The translations under genes were made by a program, and so were the position numbers. From assembly GCA_963785755.1 (NCBI GenBank), contig CAWAXG010000013.1, positions 682,001 to 746,000 on the forward strand: DNA of 64,000 nt. Reading direction: 5' to 3'. Shown one piece after another: positions 33,789 to 43,944 of this stretch. How positions within the stretch are numbered: position 1 is the first letter of the stretch; each line of letters starts with the position of its first letter. Under the pieces are notes generated by a model that saw nothing but the letters and a program-made list of their open reading frames with translations, did no database searches and was not told where the DNA came from. The DNA comes from JACCXG01 sp963785755 (lineage in GTDB: Bacteria; Acidobacteriota; Vicinamibacteria; Vicinamibacterales; 2-12-FULL-66-21).

Positions 33789-35525
33789 TCAGATTCCTCT
33801 CGGCTGCTCCCGCACTCCCTTGCCGACGCCCGCGAACGCTGCCGCGAATTCCTTCGCCCCGGCGAAACGTTGTGCGGGCGCCGGATTGATCGCGGTCTGA
33901 ATCGCGAGGGCCGCGGGCTCGGGCAGGGACGGCTGGAGCTCGCGCGGGGCTTTGGCGATCCCACTCAGCATCTTTCCCAGCAACTCGGGAAGCGTGGCGC
34001 CGTCAAAGGGGAGGGTGCCGGTCGCCATCTCGTAGATCAAGACGCCGAGCGTGAAGACGTCCGATCGCACGTCGGCCGTGTGGCCGGTGAACAGCTCCGG
34101 CGCGACGTAGCGAAGCTCGCCGTCCGCGAGACCCATCCCGCGCAGCGTCTGTTCGTGCAAGGTGCCCAGCAGATCCTGGGCCTGCGAGATGCCCGCGCTC
34201 GAGATCATCATGCGCTCGCCGTCCTCGTCGTGCGTGATCCGGATGATGTCGGGGGAGAGACCGCACAACAGGCCCTTCCGGCGATGAAGGACGTGGGCGG
34301 CTTCCAGGAGCTGACTGGCGAAACGTGACAGCCGATCCCATGGCAACGCCCCGGACTGGACGAGGATCTGGCGCATGCTGGGACCCTCGATATAGTCCGT
34401 GACCAGATACACGAGCTCCCCTTCTTCGCCGTAGTCCCGGACCTGAATGATCGAGGGATGCGCAACTTGCAGCGCTCGCGCCTCGTGGAGAAAACGCGCG
34501 CGCACTGCATCGTCGCGGGCCGTTCCGCCGCGCAGGATCCGGATCGCCACCGGGTGTCCGAGGGCGCGATGCACGCCGCGGTGCACGGCGCTCCCGAGTC
34601 GGCCCGGGGCGAGCAGCTCACCGATCTCGTACGTACCCAGGAGACCGCCGGAGGCTGGACGCCCGCCGGCCGGCCCGGCACCCGCCACGGTCGGCCCCGA
34701 CATCGCGGTGCCGAACGCCAGCATGTCCGGCCAGCGATCCTTCGGACTCTTGGCGAGCGCGCGCCCGATGGCCAGATCAATCCAGGGCGGAAGGTTCGAG
34801 CGAACGCTGCTCGGCAGCGGCACCGGCTTGGACAGATGGCCCGAGACGATCGCCATCGGGTCCTCACCTGGAAACGGCAGCTTTCCCGTCAGCAGCTCGA
34901 AAATCACCGCGCCGAGGCTGTAGATATCCGCGCGCGGGTCAATCGCGCCGCCGGTCAGCTGCTCGGGCGACGCGTAAGCGACCGTGCCGAGGAACTGCTG
35001 CGAGCCGGTCAACCGCGTTTCGTCCGCCGGCTGCCTGATGTTGGCGACGCCGAAATCGACGAGCTTGTAGACGCGCTCCGACGGGCCGTAGTCGTGCGCC
35101 ACCACGTTCGCAGGTTTCAGGTCGCGGTGAATGATGCCGCGATCGTGCGCGAGCGCCAGCGCGGAGCACAGCGGCGGCACGATCTCGCGCAGGTCGTCCG
35201 GCTCCAAGCAGCCGCGGCGGGCGAGCTCATCTTTCAAGCTGGGACCATTCAGCAGCTCCATGACCAGGAACGGCCGCTGCGGATCGTCCGCGTTGTAGTC
35301 GAAGATCGCGACGATGTTCGGGTGCCTGAGCTGCGCGCAGGCGCGGCTCTCGCGGACGAAACGCTCGAGCGGTCCCGGACCCGCGATGTCCGCAAGGATC
35401 ACCTTTATCGCGACCTCGTCGCCGAGCAGAACGCGGCGGGCACGGTACACGGCGCCCATGCCGCCTTCCGCCAGCGGCGCCAGAATCTCGTAGCGCGAAT
35501 CGAGAACCTGCCCGACGCTGAGCAC
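33789..35525 (-). CDS. Ser/Thr protein kinase with a second, degenerate kinase domain
   Basis: Residues 10-275 are a complete Hanks-type kinase: GEGGMG-like loop (AEGGMGAVY), VAIK with K41, HRDLKPAN at 133-140, DFG at 157-159, and YASPEQL. Residues 298-570 form a second kinase fold with VAIRI (Arg for the catalytic Lys, 329), CGLSPDII in place of HRDLKPxN (421) and SSAGIS in place of DFG (442), followed by a normal YVAPELF and DVFTLGVLIYEMATG. The C-terminal unit is therefore a pseudokinase. No transmembrane helix is seen. The start is GTG, five bases after a TATCAT on the same strand. Confidence 0.88.
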   Translation of the reverse strand: MLSVGQVLDSRYEILAPLAEGGMGAVYRARRVLLGDEVAIKVILADIAGPGPLERFVRESRACAQLRHPNIVAIFDYNADDPQRPFLVMELLNGPSLKDELARRGCLEPDDLREIVPPLCSALALAHDRGIIHRDLKPANVVAHDYGPSERVYKLVDFGVANIRQPADETRLTGSQQFLGTVAYASPEQLTGGAIDPRADIYSLGAVIFELLTGKLPFPGEDPMAIVSGHLSKPVPLPSSVRSNLPPWIDLAIGRALAKSPKDRWPDMLAFGTAMSGPTVAGAGPAGGRPASGGLLGTYEIGELLAPGRLGSAVHRGVHRALGHPVAIRILRGGTARDDAVRARFLHEARALQVAHPSIIQVRDYGEEGELVYLVTDYIEGPSMRQILVQSGALPWDRLSRFASQLLEAAHVLHRRKGLLCGLSPDIIRITHDEDGERMMISSAGISQAQDLLGTLHEQTLRGMGLADGELRYVAPELFTGHTADVRSDVFTLGVLIYEMATGTLPFDGATLPELLGKMLSGIAKAPRELQPSLPEPAALAIQTAINPAPAQRFAGAKEFAAAFAGVGKGVREQPRGI

Positions 35526-35539
35526 GGCTAATGATATCT

Positions 35540-35670
35540 CCTACGTCCTGCGTGCTACGGGTTGGGTGCGAACGTGCTTCCTCGTCCTGCGTGCCACGTG
35601 CGACGTGCCTTTTTTCGTGCGACGTGCTACGTCGTCCTACGTGCTTCGTCCTACGTGCTTCGTGCTGTGT
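35540..35670. repeat. Degenerate 7-base tandem array
   Basis: About 130 bases made of units such as CCTACGT, CCTGCGT, GCCACGT, GCGACGT, GCTACGT, GCTTCGT, mostly in step of 7 with occasional 3-base (CGT) slips and one T-run. Loose consensus is (C/G)CNNCGT. It fills nearly all the space between the stop of the PBP gene and the start of the kinase gene, both on the minus strand. No gene is supported here. Confidence 0.8.
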
Positions 35671-35675
35671 CCAGG

Positions 35676-37685
35676 TCAGCGGAAGATTCGGCCGATTCTC
35701 TTCCCGAGACCGGACAGGAAATCCTCGACGGCCCGGCGCACCCGTTGTTTGACGCTGCCCTGGTGCAGCGTGCAGAGGCGGCCGGGGACGGTGTCTCCCT
35801 CCTTGAAGTACTCGTCGTAGGTCGGGCAGCCATCCAGCGGGCGTAGGTAGGAGATGCGGCACAGTTGTTCGGTGTGCAGCTGCGCGGGAGCGTCGAAGGC
35901 GGCGCCGGGCCGATGTCGGAGGGCCTGGCGCATGAAGTCGCTCCAGATCGGCAGTGCATACCTGGAGCCGTACGCGCCCTCTGCGATGGTTTGAGGCTGG
36001 TCGTACCCGACCCAGACGCCGACGACCATCGACGAGGAAAACCCGACGAACCAGGCATCCTTGAAGTCGTCGGTCGTGCCGGTCTTGCCGCCGATTGCGG
36101 CGCGGACGCCCCACTGCCGCGCGGGCGTGCCGGTGCCGCGGTCCATCACGTCGGCCAGCATCGACACCATCTGAAAGGCGCTCTCAGGAGAAATCACCCG
36201 CGAACGGTCCACCGCGTTCTCCATCACCAACCCGCCATCGGCATCCAGAACGCGGATGATGCCCCGCGATCGGACCGCGGAGCCGCCATTCGGGAACGCG
36301 GCGAACGCCGTCGTCAAGTCGAGCGGGGTGACGAGGCCGGTCCCGAGCGACAGCGAAGGGACGTCGGGCAGGTTCCTCAATCCGACGTCCGACGCGAGCC
36401 GCAGGACGGGCCGCGATCCAAGCCGCTGCTGCAGCGCTGTCGCCGCCCGGTTGTTCGATTCGAGGAGCGCCGCGCGCAGCGTCAGGCTGTCGGGCGTCTC
36501 GCCGCTTGCGTTCCGCGGCGCCCATTCCTCCGGTCCCTGAGGCGCGATGTTCGCGAGACCTTCGAGCAGCGACACCGGCGAATAGCCGTTCTCGAGGGCC
36601 GCCGCATACAGCAGCGGCTTGAACGCGGATCCCGGCTGGCGGCGGCTCCGCGTCGCGCGGTTGAACTGCGATTGGCGGAAGTCGCGGCCCCCGACGAGGG
36701 CGAGGATGTCGCCGGTCGCCGGATCCACCGCGACCAGCGCCGCCTGCAGCTCGGGCCGCCCGAAGCGCCGCAGCCCATCGCTCACGGCTCGCTCCCCGAT
36801 CCCCTGAAGTTCCTGCACGAACGTCGTGCGCACTTCCCAGTCGGGTGGATGGTCGCCGCCGAAGTGATCCCGGAAACGTTGACGCAGGTACTCTTTCGCG
36901 TAACCCGCTCGCGCATCGACCGTGCCCGGATACGGCCGGATCCGCAGGCGCGCGTGCCTTGCCGCCTCTTCCTGCGCCTTGGTGATGAACCCTTCCTCGC
37001 GCATCCGCGCGAGGACGACGTGGCTGCGAGCGACCGCCCCATCGAGGTTCGTCCAGGGCGACAGACCTGACGGCGATCGCGCGAGACCCGCGATCAGCGC
37101 GCACTCTGCGAGCGACAGCTGCTTTGCGGGCCTGCCGAACAGATGCCGCGACATCGTTTCGACGCCGTAGACGCCGGCGCTCAGATAGATCCGGTTCAAA
37201 TAGAGCTCGAGCACCTGATCTTTCGACAGGTGCGAATCGATCATCAGCGCCAGAATGCCTTCGCGAACCTTGCGCCCGTAGGTCTTCTTGTTGGAAAGGA
37301 ACAGGGTGCGCGCGAGCTGCTGCGTCAGCGTGCTGCCCCCCTCGACCGTGCCGGGAGAACGCACGTTTCGCACGACGGCGCGACCGAGGGCAATCGGGTC
37401 GACACCGGGATGCGCGAAAAAGCGATGGTCTTCGATCGCGACGAACGCATGACGCAGGTGCGGCGGGATGTCGGCGAGCGGCACATCCTGATGGTGCTCG
37501 TCCATCCGGAACCAGCGCCTGCCGTCTGCGGACAGGAACCAGGTATCCCCCACGCCGCGAGTGAGGCGGTGGACCGCATACCCCTGCCGGAACAGCCAGG
37601 TGATGCCTGCAGCGGTCAGCACCACGAGCACGACGAAGACAACGCCGAACACGCGATCGCGAATGCGGCGCGACCAGAAGCGCAT
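35676..37685 (-). CDS. Class A penicillin-binding protein (PBP1a-like)
   Basis: Bifunctional peptidoglycan synthase of 669 residues. One membrane anchor near residues 10-30. The GT51 glycosyltransferase domain shows EDHRFFAHPGVDP (catalytic Glu), GGSTLTQQLARTLFL and RKVREGILALMI. The transpeptidase domain has the nucleophile in PGSAFKPLL, the SNN triad in LLESNNRAA and KTGTTDDFKDAWFVGF. The frame reads through from the upstream pcs gene because of a frameshift there; the ATG at 37685, two bases after the pcs stop, begins with a typical positively charged anchor (RFWSRRIRDRV) and is the true start. PBP and pcs are probably one operon. Confidence 0.92.
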   Translation of the reverse strand: MRFWSRRIRDRVFGVVFVVLVVLTAAGITWLFRQGYAVHRLTRGVGDTWFLSADGRRWFRMDEHHQDVPLADIPPHLRHAFVAIEDHRFFAHPGVDPIALGRAVVRNVRSPGTVEGGSTLTQQLARTLFLSNKKTYGRKVREGILALMIDSHLSKDQVLELYLNRIYLSAGVYGVETMSRHLFGRPAKQLSLAECALIAGLARSPSGLSPWTNLDGAVARSHVVLARMREEGFITKAQEEAARHARLRIRPYPGTVDARAGYAKEYLRQRFRDHFGGDHPPDWEVRTTFVQELQGIGERAVSDGLRRFGRPELQAALVAVDPATGDILALVGGRDFRQSQFNRATRSRRQPGSAFKPLLYAAALENGYSPVSLLEGLANIAPQGPEEWAPRNASGETPDSLTLRAALLESNNRAATALQQRLGSRPVLRLASDVGLRNLPDVPSLSLGTGLVTPLDLTTAFAAFPNGGSAVRSRGIIRVLDADGGLVMENAVDRSRVISPESAFQMVSMLADVMDRGTGTPARQWGVRAAIGGKTGTTDDFKDAWFVGFSSSMVVGVWVGYDQPQTIAEGAYGSRYALPIWSDFMRQALRHRPGAAFDAPAQLHTEQLCRISYLRPLDGCPTYDEYFKEGDTVPGRLCTLHQGSVKQRVRRAVEDFLSGLGKRIGRIFR

Positions 37686-37687
37686 GG

Positions 37688-38414
37688 TCAGACCCGGCCC
37701 GCAGTTTCGGCGCGCCAGCTCTTTCCGCGGCGATGTTGAAGCGTCAGAGACAGTGCCACGTAATACACGGGGAAGAACATCGAGGCGGTCAGCAAGGTCA
37801 TCGGCACATCGGGCATTGCAAGAATGATGGCAATCACCATCACCCCCCAGACCGAGCCCAGGCCGATGGTCAAACCGCGCAGAACCGGCGTCCGGGACGG
37901 ATAGACGTACCCGATACGGACGAAGACGAGCCCGCTCAACACGAGCAGCACAACGGCATTGACCGCGGGCATCAGCCCCGCCGCGAACAGGTAGACGGCG
38001 ACGATGTTCCAGTACCGAGGGAAAGCCGGTGAAGAACCAGTCGTCCGTCTTCGCGTCGAGCGATGCGAACCCATAGGCACTGCTGAGCAGCACAATCGCC
38101 GCTACGGCAATCCCCAGTCCCGGTGGCAGCAGCCCCGCGTGATAGAGCAACAGCACCGGCACGAACACGTAGGTCAGGTAGTCGACGATGTCGTCGAGGC
38201 GAGCGCCGTCGAAGCGGGGTGTGCGTTCCTTGACGCGGGCCAGACGCGCGAGGACGCCATCGGTCGCGTCCACGAAGGTCGCAACCACGAGCCAGAGGAA
38301 CGCCGCGCGGTACTGCCCCTCCAGGATCGCGAGCACGGCTGCGAACGCGGTGAGTGCCCCGGTCGCGGTATAGGCGTGCACGGCCCAGGCACCGGCCCAC
38401 TGCAGAGCTGTCAT
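37688..38414 (-). pseudogene. pcs: Phosphatidylcholine synthase with a single-base frameshift
   Basis: The first 130 residues match a CDP-alcohol phosphatidyltransferase; the motif DG-x2-AR-x9-G-x3-D-x3-D is present as DGVLAR...DGARLDDIVD (about 51-77). This and the helix pattern fit Pcs, which joins choline to CDP-diacylglycerol. After FFTGFPS the frame breaks (one extra base at about 38015). The shifted frame continues as YWNIVAVYLFAAGL and so on, with four further helices, to a stop two bases before the PBP gene. The corrected protein has 241 residues, the usual Pcs size. The intact motifs suggest a recent lesion or a base-call error. Confidence 0.8.
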
Positions 38415-38545
38415 CTCGATGGCTCAGCCATTTGTACTCAGATCTGAAGCGCTTCGAGCCGAAACTTCACTTGATATCAACGGAGTCTTCCCAAGCGACA
38501 AGGGACAAGGAACCAGGGCCATTCTCTCAACGGTTACGTTATGTA

Positions 38546-38574
38546 TTTACAGCCAGCTCAGGGCGTTGTAGAAT
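38546..38574 (+). promoter_or_regulatory. Sigma-70-like promoter upstream of ftsH
   Basis: TTTACA (38546-38551) and TAGAAT (38569-38574) are separated by exactly 17 bases, close to the housekeeping consensus. It lies in the 310-base gap (38415-38724) between the divergent pcs and ftsH genes and would give ftsH a leader of about 140 bases. I see no gene in the rest of that gap. Confidence 0.6.
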
Positions 38575-38724
38575 TCGAAGACTCCAACTCCCCAGCGGAG
38601 CGCTTTAAACAATCAATCTCGAAGCTGCCGGCCTGAAGCTCATCCCCAGGGTTGGTCTGCGTGGCTGCGGATCTTCTGGCAGCGGATGCACTGCTCAGGC
38701 ATTTTGCGAATTGGACTGTGATCT

Positions 38725-40704
<1,980 letters not shown>

Positions 40705-40792
40705 AATGTCGCCGTCACTTGCTCTGCCACACCAATCCGCGACTTGACCGCTCCGGCCCTGGACGAGCGCCCGGCGCCTGCCCGCCGTCGCC

Positions 40793-43459
40793 ATGCCGCT
40801 GACGCCAGGAACGAGGCTCGGGCCCTACGAGATTCGCGGCCCGCTCGGCGAAGGCGGGATGGGCGAGGTCTACCGCGCGGTCGACACTCGACTGCATCGC
40901 GACGTCGCGGTCAAGGTTCTGCCCTCGACGGTGGCCGACGATCCCGACCGCATCGCGCGGTTCGAGCAGGAAGCGCGGGCGACGGCCGCCCTCAATCATC
41001 CCAACATCGTCGCGGTGCACGACGTCGGGTCGGCCGGCGGCTCGACGTTCGTCGTGACCGAGCTCCTCACCGGCGGCACCCTGCGCGAGCGGATCGACGG
41101 CCGACCGCTGCCGCTCCGCAAAACGATGGAATTAGCGCTCCGAATCCTGAGCGGCCTCGCCGCCGCCCACGACCGCGGCATCACCCATCGCGACCTCAAG
41201 CCGGACAACGTGTTCGTGACCGCCGACGGCCAGGTGAAAATCCTCGACTTCGGCCTCGCCAAGTTGACGCAGCCCTTCGGGCTGACCGGCGCCGGCGAGA
41301 TGGCGACGGTCACCGGCGCGCGAACGACACCAGGCCTGATTCTCGGGACCGTTGGTTACATGGCGCCCGAACAGGTGCGCGGTCTGCCCTCCGATCATCG
41401 AACCGACATCTTCGCGTTCGGCGCGATTCTCTACGAGATGCTGTCGGGCCGCCGCGCGTTCCAGGCCGCGACCACGGCGGATACGCTCAGCGCGATCCTG
41501 ACGGCCGACCCGGTGGAACTGCCGCGGCTCGAGAGCTTCGTCGCGCCGGCCGTCGCCGCGGTGATGCGCAGATGCCTGGAAAAGGATCCGGCGGATCGAT
41601 TTCAGTCGGCCCGGGACGTCGGGTTCGCGCTCGAAGCGGTCCTGCCGCGGTCAGGCGAGATTCAGCACGCCGCCAGTCCGCCACCACGCAGACGTCTCCC
41701 GGCGATAGTGGCCGGGGCACTTCTCGCGAGCGTCGCACTGTCTGCGCTTACCACCTGGATGATCTTGCGAAGGCGGACGCCTGCGGCCCCATCCCTCGCG
41801 GTCTCGGTGGTCGCACCGCCTGACACGACGATCAAGGGCACGCCTGCCCTCGCACCTGACGGCCGTTCCCTCGTATTCGTCGCGTTCGACGCGCAGGTCG
41901 TGCCTCGTCTCTGGCTCCGCTCGTTCGATCGTCAAGAGACTCGCGCGCTGCCTGGAACCGAAGGCGCCGATCATCCCTTCTGGGCGCCAAACAGCCGGTC
42001 GGTTGGCTACTTCGCGCGGGGGAAGTTGTGGCGCCTCGATCTGGCCGGCAGCCCTCCACGGGTACTCGCCGATGTGACGGACCCACGCGGCGGCACGTGG
42101 AACCGCGAGAACGTCATCGTCTATTCGCCGCATCCTGATGGTGGGTTGTTTCGCCTCTCTGCGGCCGGAGGCGCAGCGGCTCCGCTGACCACGCTCGATC
42201 GCTCACGACAGGAGATTTCGCATCGCTGGCCGAGATTCCTTCCCGACGGACAGCACGTGCTGTTCATGAACCGCGTGGCGGATGACACGCTGATGCGCTA
42301 CGTGATCAGCGCCGTCCCGACGGAGGGTGGAAGGGTCAAGCCAATCGTGGATGCGGAGTCCACCGGCATCTATGCGAATGGCCGGCTGCTGTTTCTTCGC
42401 AGCGCCAAACTGTTCGCGCAGCCGTTCGCGGTGCAGGACCTGACCGTGTCCGGCGAACCAACGCTGGTGGCCAATGGTGTCTGGACTGATCTTGGGGGAA
42501 TGGCTGGCCTCGTTGGCTTCGACGCGGTGGACGGCGTCGTCGCGTCACGGCCGCCCATCGAGGGAGCCACGCAGATCGTCACGATGGATCGGACAGGGAA
42601 GGTTCTCGCGCAGCTGGGTCCCCCCAACGCGCAGGCCGCCATTCTCTCGCCTGATGGGCGGACGATCGCATTTGCGCTGCACGATCCGCAATTGAACACG
42701 GTTGGATTCTGGCTGCTCGATCTGGGCCGCGGAACCACGACACGCTTTACGCCTCCGGAAGTCAGCGCTACGTCGCCGGTGTGGGCACCCGACGGCCGCC
42801 GCATCGTGTATTCGCCGGTGCGCGGCGGCACATTCGATCTCTATATCAGGGATCTTTCCCCTGGAGGATCAGAACGGCTGCTGCTGCATACCGACGGCAT
42901 GAAAGCGGCCCAGAGCTGGTCCGCCGACGGTCATATCCTGTTCAATGCCGTTGACGCGAAAACGGGAATGAACCTGTGGGTCATGGGCGCGGAACCCGGG
43001 CAGGTTCCGCGCCTCTTCGTCGGGGGCGCTGGCGATCAATGCTGCGGCAAGTTCTCACCGGACGGACGGTGGGTCGCCTACGTTGCGACTGATTCCGGGC
43101 GCCCCGAGGTATTCGTCAGACCCTTCGCTTCCCCGGGAGAACCGATCCAGGTATCCGTCAGCGGCGGCGGGGCGCCTGCGTGGCGTCAGAATGGCCAGGT
43201 GTTGTATTACGTCGCGCCGGACAACCGCCTGATGGAAGTGCCGGTAACCATCAGACGTGATGCGTTCAAAGCGAGCCCTCCTGTCCCGCTCTTTCGGATC
43301 AATTCGACGGAATCGCCTGGCGCAACGCTCACGGTCACGGATGATCCTCTGTACGCGCCGGCGGCCGAGGCCGATCGATTCGTCGTCAGCCAATTGACGA
43401 CGGATACGCGGTCAACGGTGATTCACCTGCTCTTCAACTGGGCCCAGCAGCCTCGTTGA
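40793..43459 (+). CDS. Ser/Thr protein kinase with TolB/WD40-like propeller
   Basis: The cytoplasmic Hanks kinase (residues 11-275) is complete: GEGGMGEVY, K41 in VAVKV, HRDLKPDN at 132-139, DFG at 152-154, GYMAPEQV. One transmembrane helix at about 304-324 (RRLPAIVAGALLASVALSALT) is followed by an extracytoplasmic domain of TolB-like blades (for example LSPDGRTIAFALHDP, VWAPDGRRIVYSPVRG, FSPDGRWVAYVATDSG). This is the receptor-kinase architecture abundant in Acidobacteriota; ligand and targets are unknown. A broken relative lies at 46701-49350, so two such genes flank the PadR-permease unit. Confidence 0.92.
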   Translation: MPLTPGTRLGPYEIRGPLGEGGMGEVYRAVDTRLHRDVAVKVLPSTVADDPDRIARFEQEARATAALNHPNIVAVHDVGSAGGSTFVVTELLTGGTLRERIDGRPLPLRKTMELALRILSGLAAAHDRGITHRDLKPDNVFVTADGQVKILDFGLAKLTQPFGLTGAGEMATVTGARTTPGLILGTVGYMAPEQVRGLPSDHRTDIFAFGAILYEMLSGRRAFQAATTADTLSAILTADPVELPRLESFVAPAVAAVMRRCLEKDPADRFQSARDVGFALEAVLPRSGEIQHAASPPPRRRLPAIVAGALLASVALSALTTWMILRRRTPAAPSLAVSVVAPPDTTIKGTPALAPDGRSLVFVAFDAQVVPRLWLRSFDRQETRALPGTEGADHPFWAPNSRSVGYFARGKLWRLDLAGSPPRVLADVTDPRGGTWNRENVIVYSPHPDGGLFRLSAAGGAAAPLTTLDRSRQEISHRWPRFLPDGQHVLFMNRVADDTLMRYVISAVPTEGGRVKPIVDAESTGIYANGRLLFLRSAKLFAQPFAVQDLTVSGEPTLVANGVWTDLGGMAGLVGFDAVDGVVASRPPIEGATQIVTMDRTGKVLAQLGPPNAQAAILSPDGRTIAFALHDPQLNTVGFWLLDLGRGTTTRFTPPEVSATSPVWAPDGRRIVYSPVRGGTFDLYIRDLSPGGSERLLLHTDGMKAAQSWSADGHILFNAVDAKTGMNLWVMGAEPGQVPRLFVGGAGDQCCGKFSPDGRWVAYVATDSGRPEVFVRPFASPGEPIQVSVSGGGAPAWRQNGQVLYYVAPDNRLMEVPVTIRRDAFKASPPVPLFRINSTESPGATLTVTDDPLYAPAAEADRFVVSQLTTDTRSTVIHLLFNWAQQPR

Positions 43460-43545
43460 TCGCGGGCGAGGGTTGAAGCGCTCCGCCCAGGTCTGACCAC
43501 AGAGGTAGAAGACTTGCAACTTGGGACCTGGCAAAAGCCCTGTTG

Positions 43546-43590
43546 TTTTCCAAAAGGAAGTGTGTCACCATCCTGTTGGAAACCAAAAGG
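43546..43590. promoter_or_regulatory. Possible PadR operator with repeated CCAAAAGG
   Basis: CCAAAAGG occurs at 43550-43557 and 43583-43590, 33 bases (about three helical turns) apart. Each lies next to an inverted repeat: TTCC-AAAA-GGAA (43548-43559) and TTGG-AAA-CCAA (43576-43586). They precede the padR ATG at 43597 and are a natural place for autoregulation. Inference only. Confidence 0.35.
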
Positions 43591-43596
43591 ACTGGC

Positions 43597-43944
43597 ATGA
43601 AGACAAAGAAGGACGTACAACAGGGCACGCTGACCCTGATGGTGCTGAAGACGCTCGATGTGCTGGGGCCGCTGCACGGCTATGGCATCGCGAGGCGCAT
43701 CGAGCAGATCAGCGGCGACCTGCTGGCGGTGAATCAGGGCACGCTGTATCCGCTGCTGCTGAAGCTCGAGCAGGAAGGCGCGATCGAGTCCGAGTACGGC
43801 GCTTCGGAGAACAACCGGCGGGCGCGGTTCTATCGCTTGACCCGCGCCGGGCGTAAACAGCTCCAGGCCGAGGCCCGGGATTGGGAGCAGACCGCGGCCC
43901 TCATCGGCCGGTTCTTCGAGGTGAAGGCCGAGGACCTGCGATGA
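43597..43944 (+). CDS. PadR-family transcriptional regulator
   Basis: A 115-residue PadR of the short type: DVQQGTLTLMVLKTLDVLGPLHGYGIARRIEQISGDLLAVNQGTLYPLLLKLEQEGAI forms the winged helix, and RARFYRLTRAGRKQLQAEARDW the wing and C-terminal dimerisation helix. This subtype is typically encoded next to MacB/FtsX-type permeases in Acidobacteriota and probably represses them. I chose the ATG at 43597 over the frame start at 43543, because it begins with the family N-terminus MKTKKD. The stop overlaps the permease ATG as ATGA. Confidence 0.92.
   Translation: MKTKKDVQQGTLTLMVLKTLDVLGPLHGYGIARRIEQISGDLLAVNQGTLYPLLLKLEQEGAIESEYGASENNRRARFYRLTRAGRKQLQAEARDWEQTAALIGRFFEVKAEDLR

Noticed and set aside
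35531..35846. Several overlapping plus-strand frames across the heptamer array
   Set aside because: Their products (Cys/Arg/Ser-rich periodic peptides) simply reflect the 7-base repeats; no conserved domain or start signals.
31328..38414. Two apparent gene fusions, PadR-membrane protein and phosphatidylcholine synthase-PBP
   Set aside because: In both cases the junction coincides with a point where family similarity jumps to another frame, so a one-base frameshift explains the fusion better.
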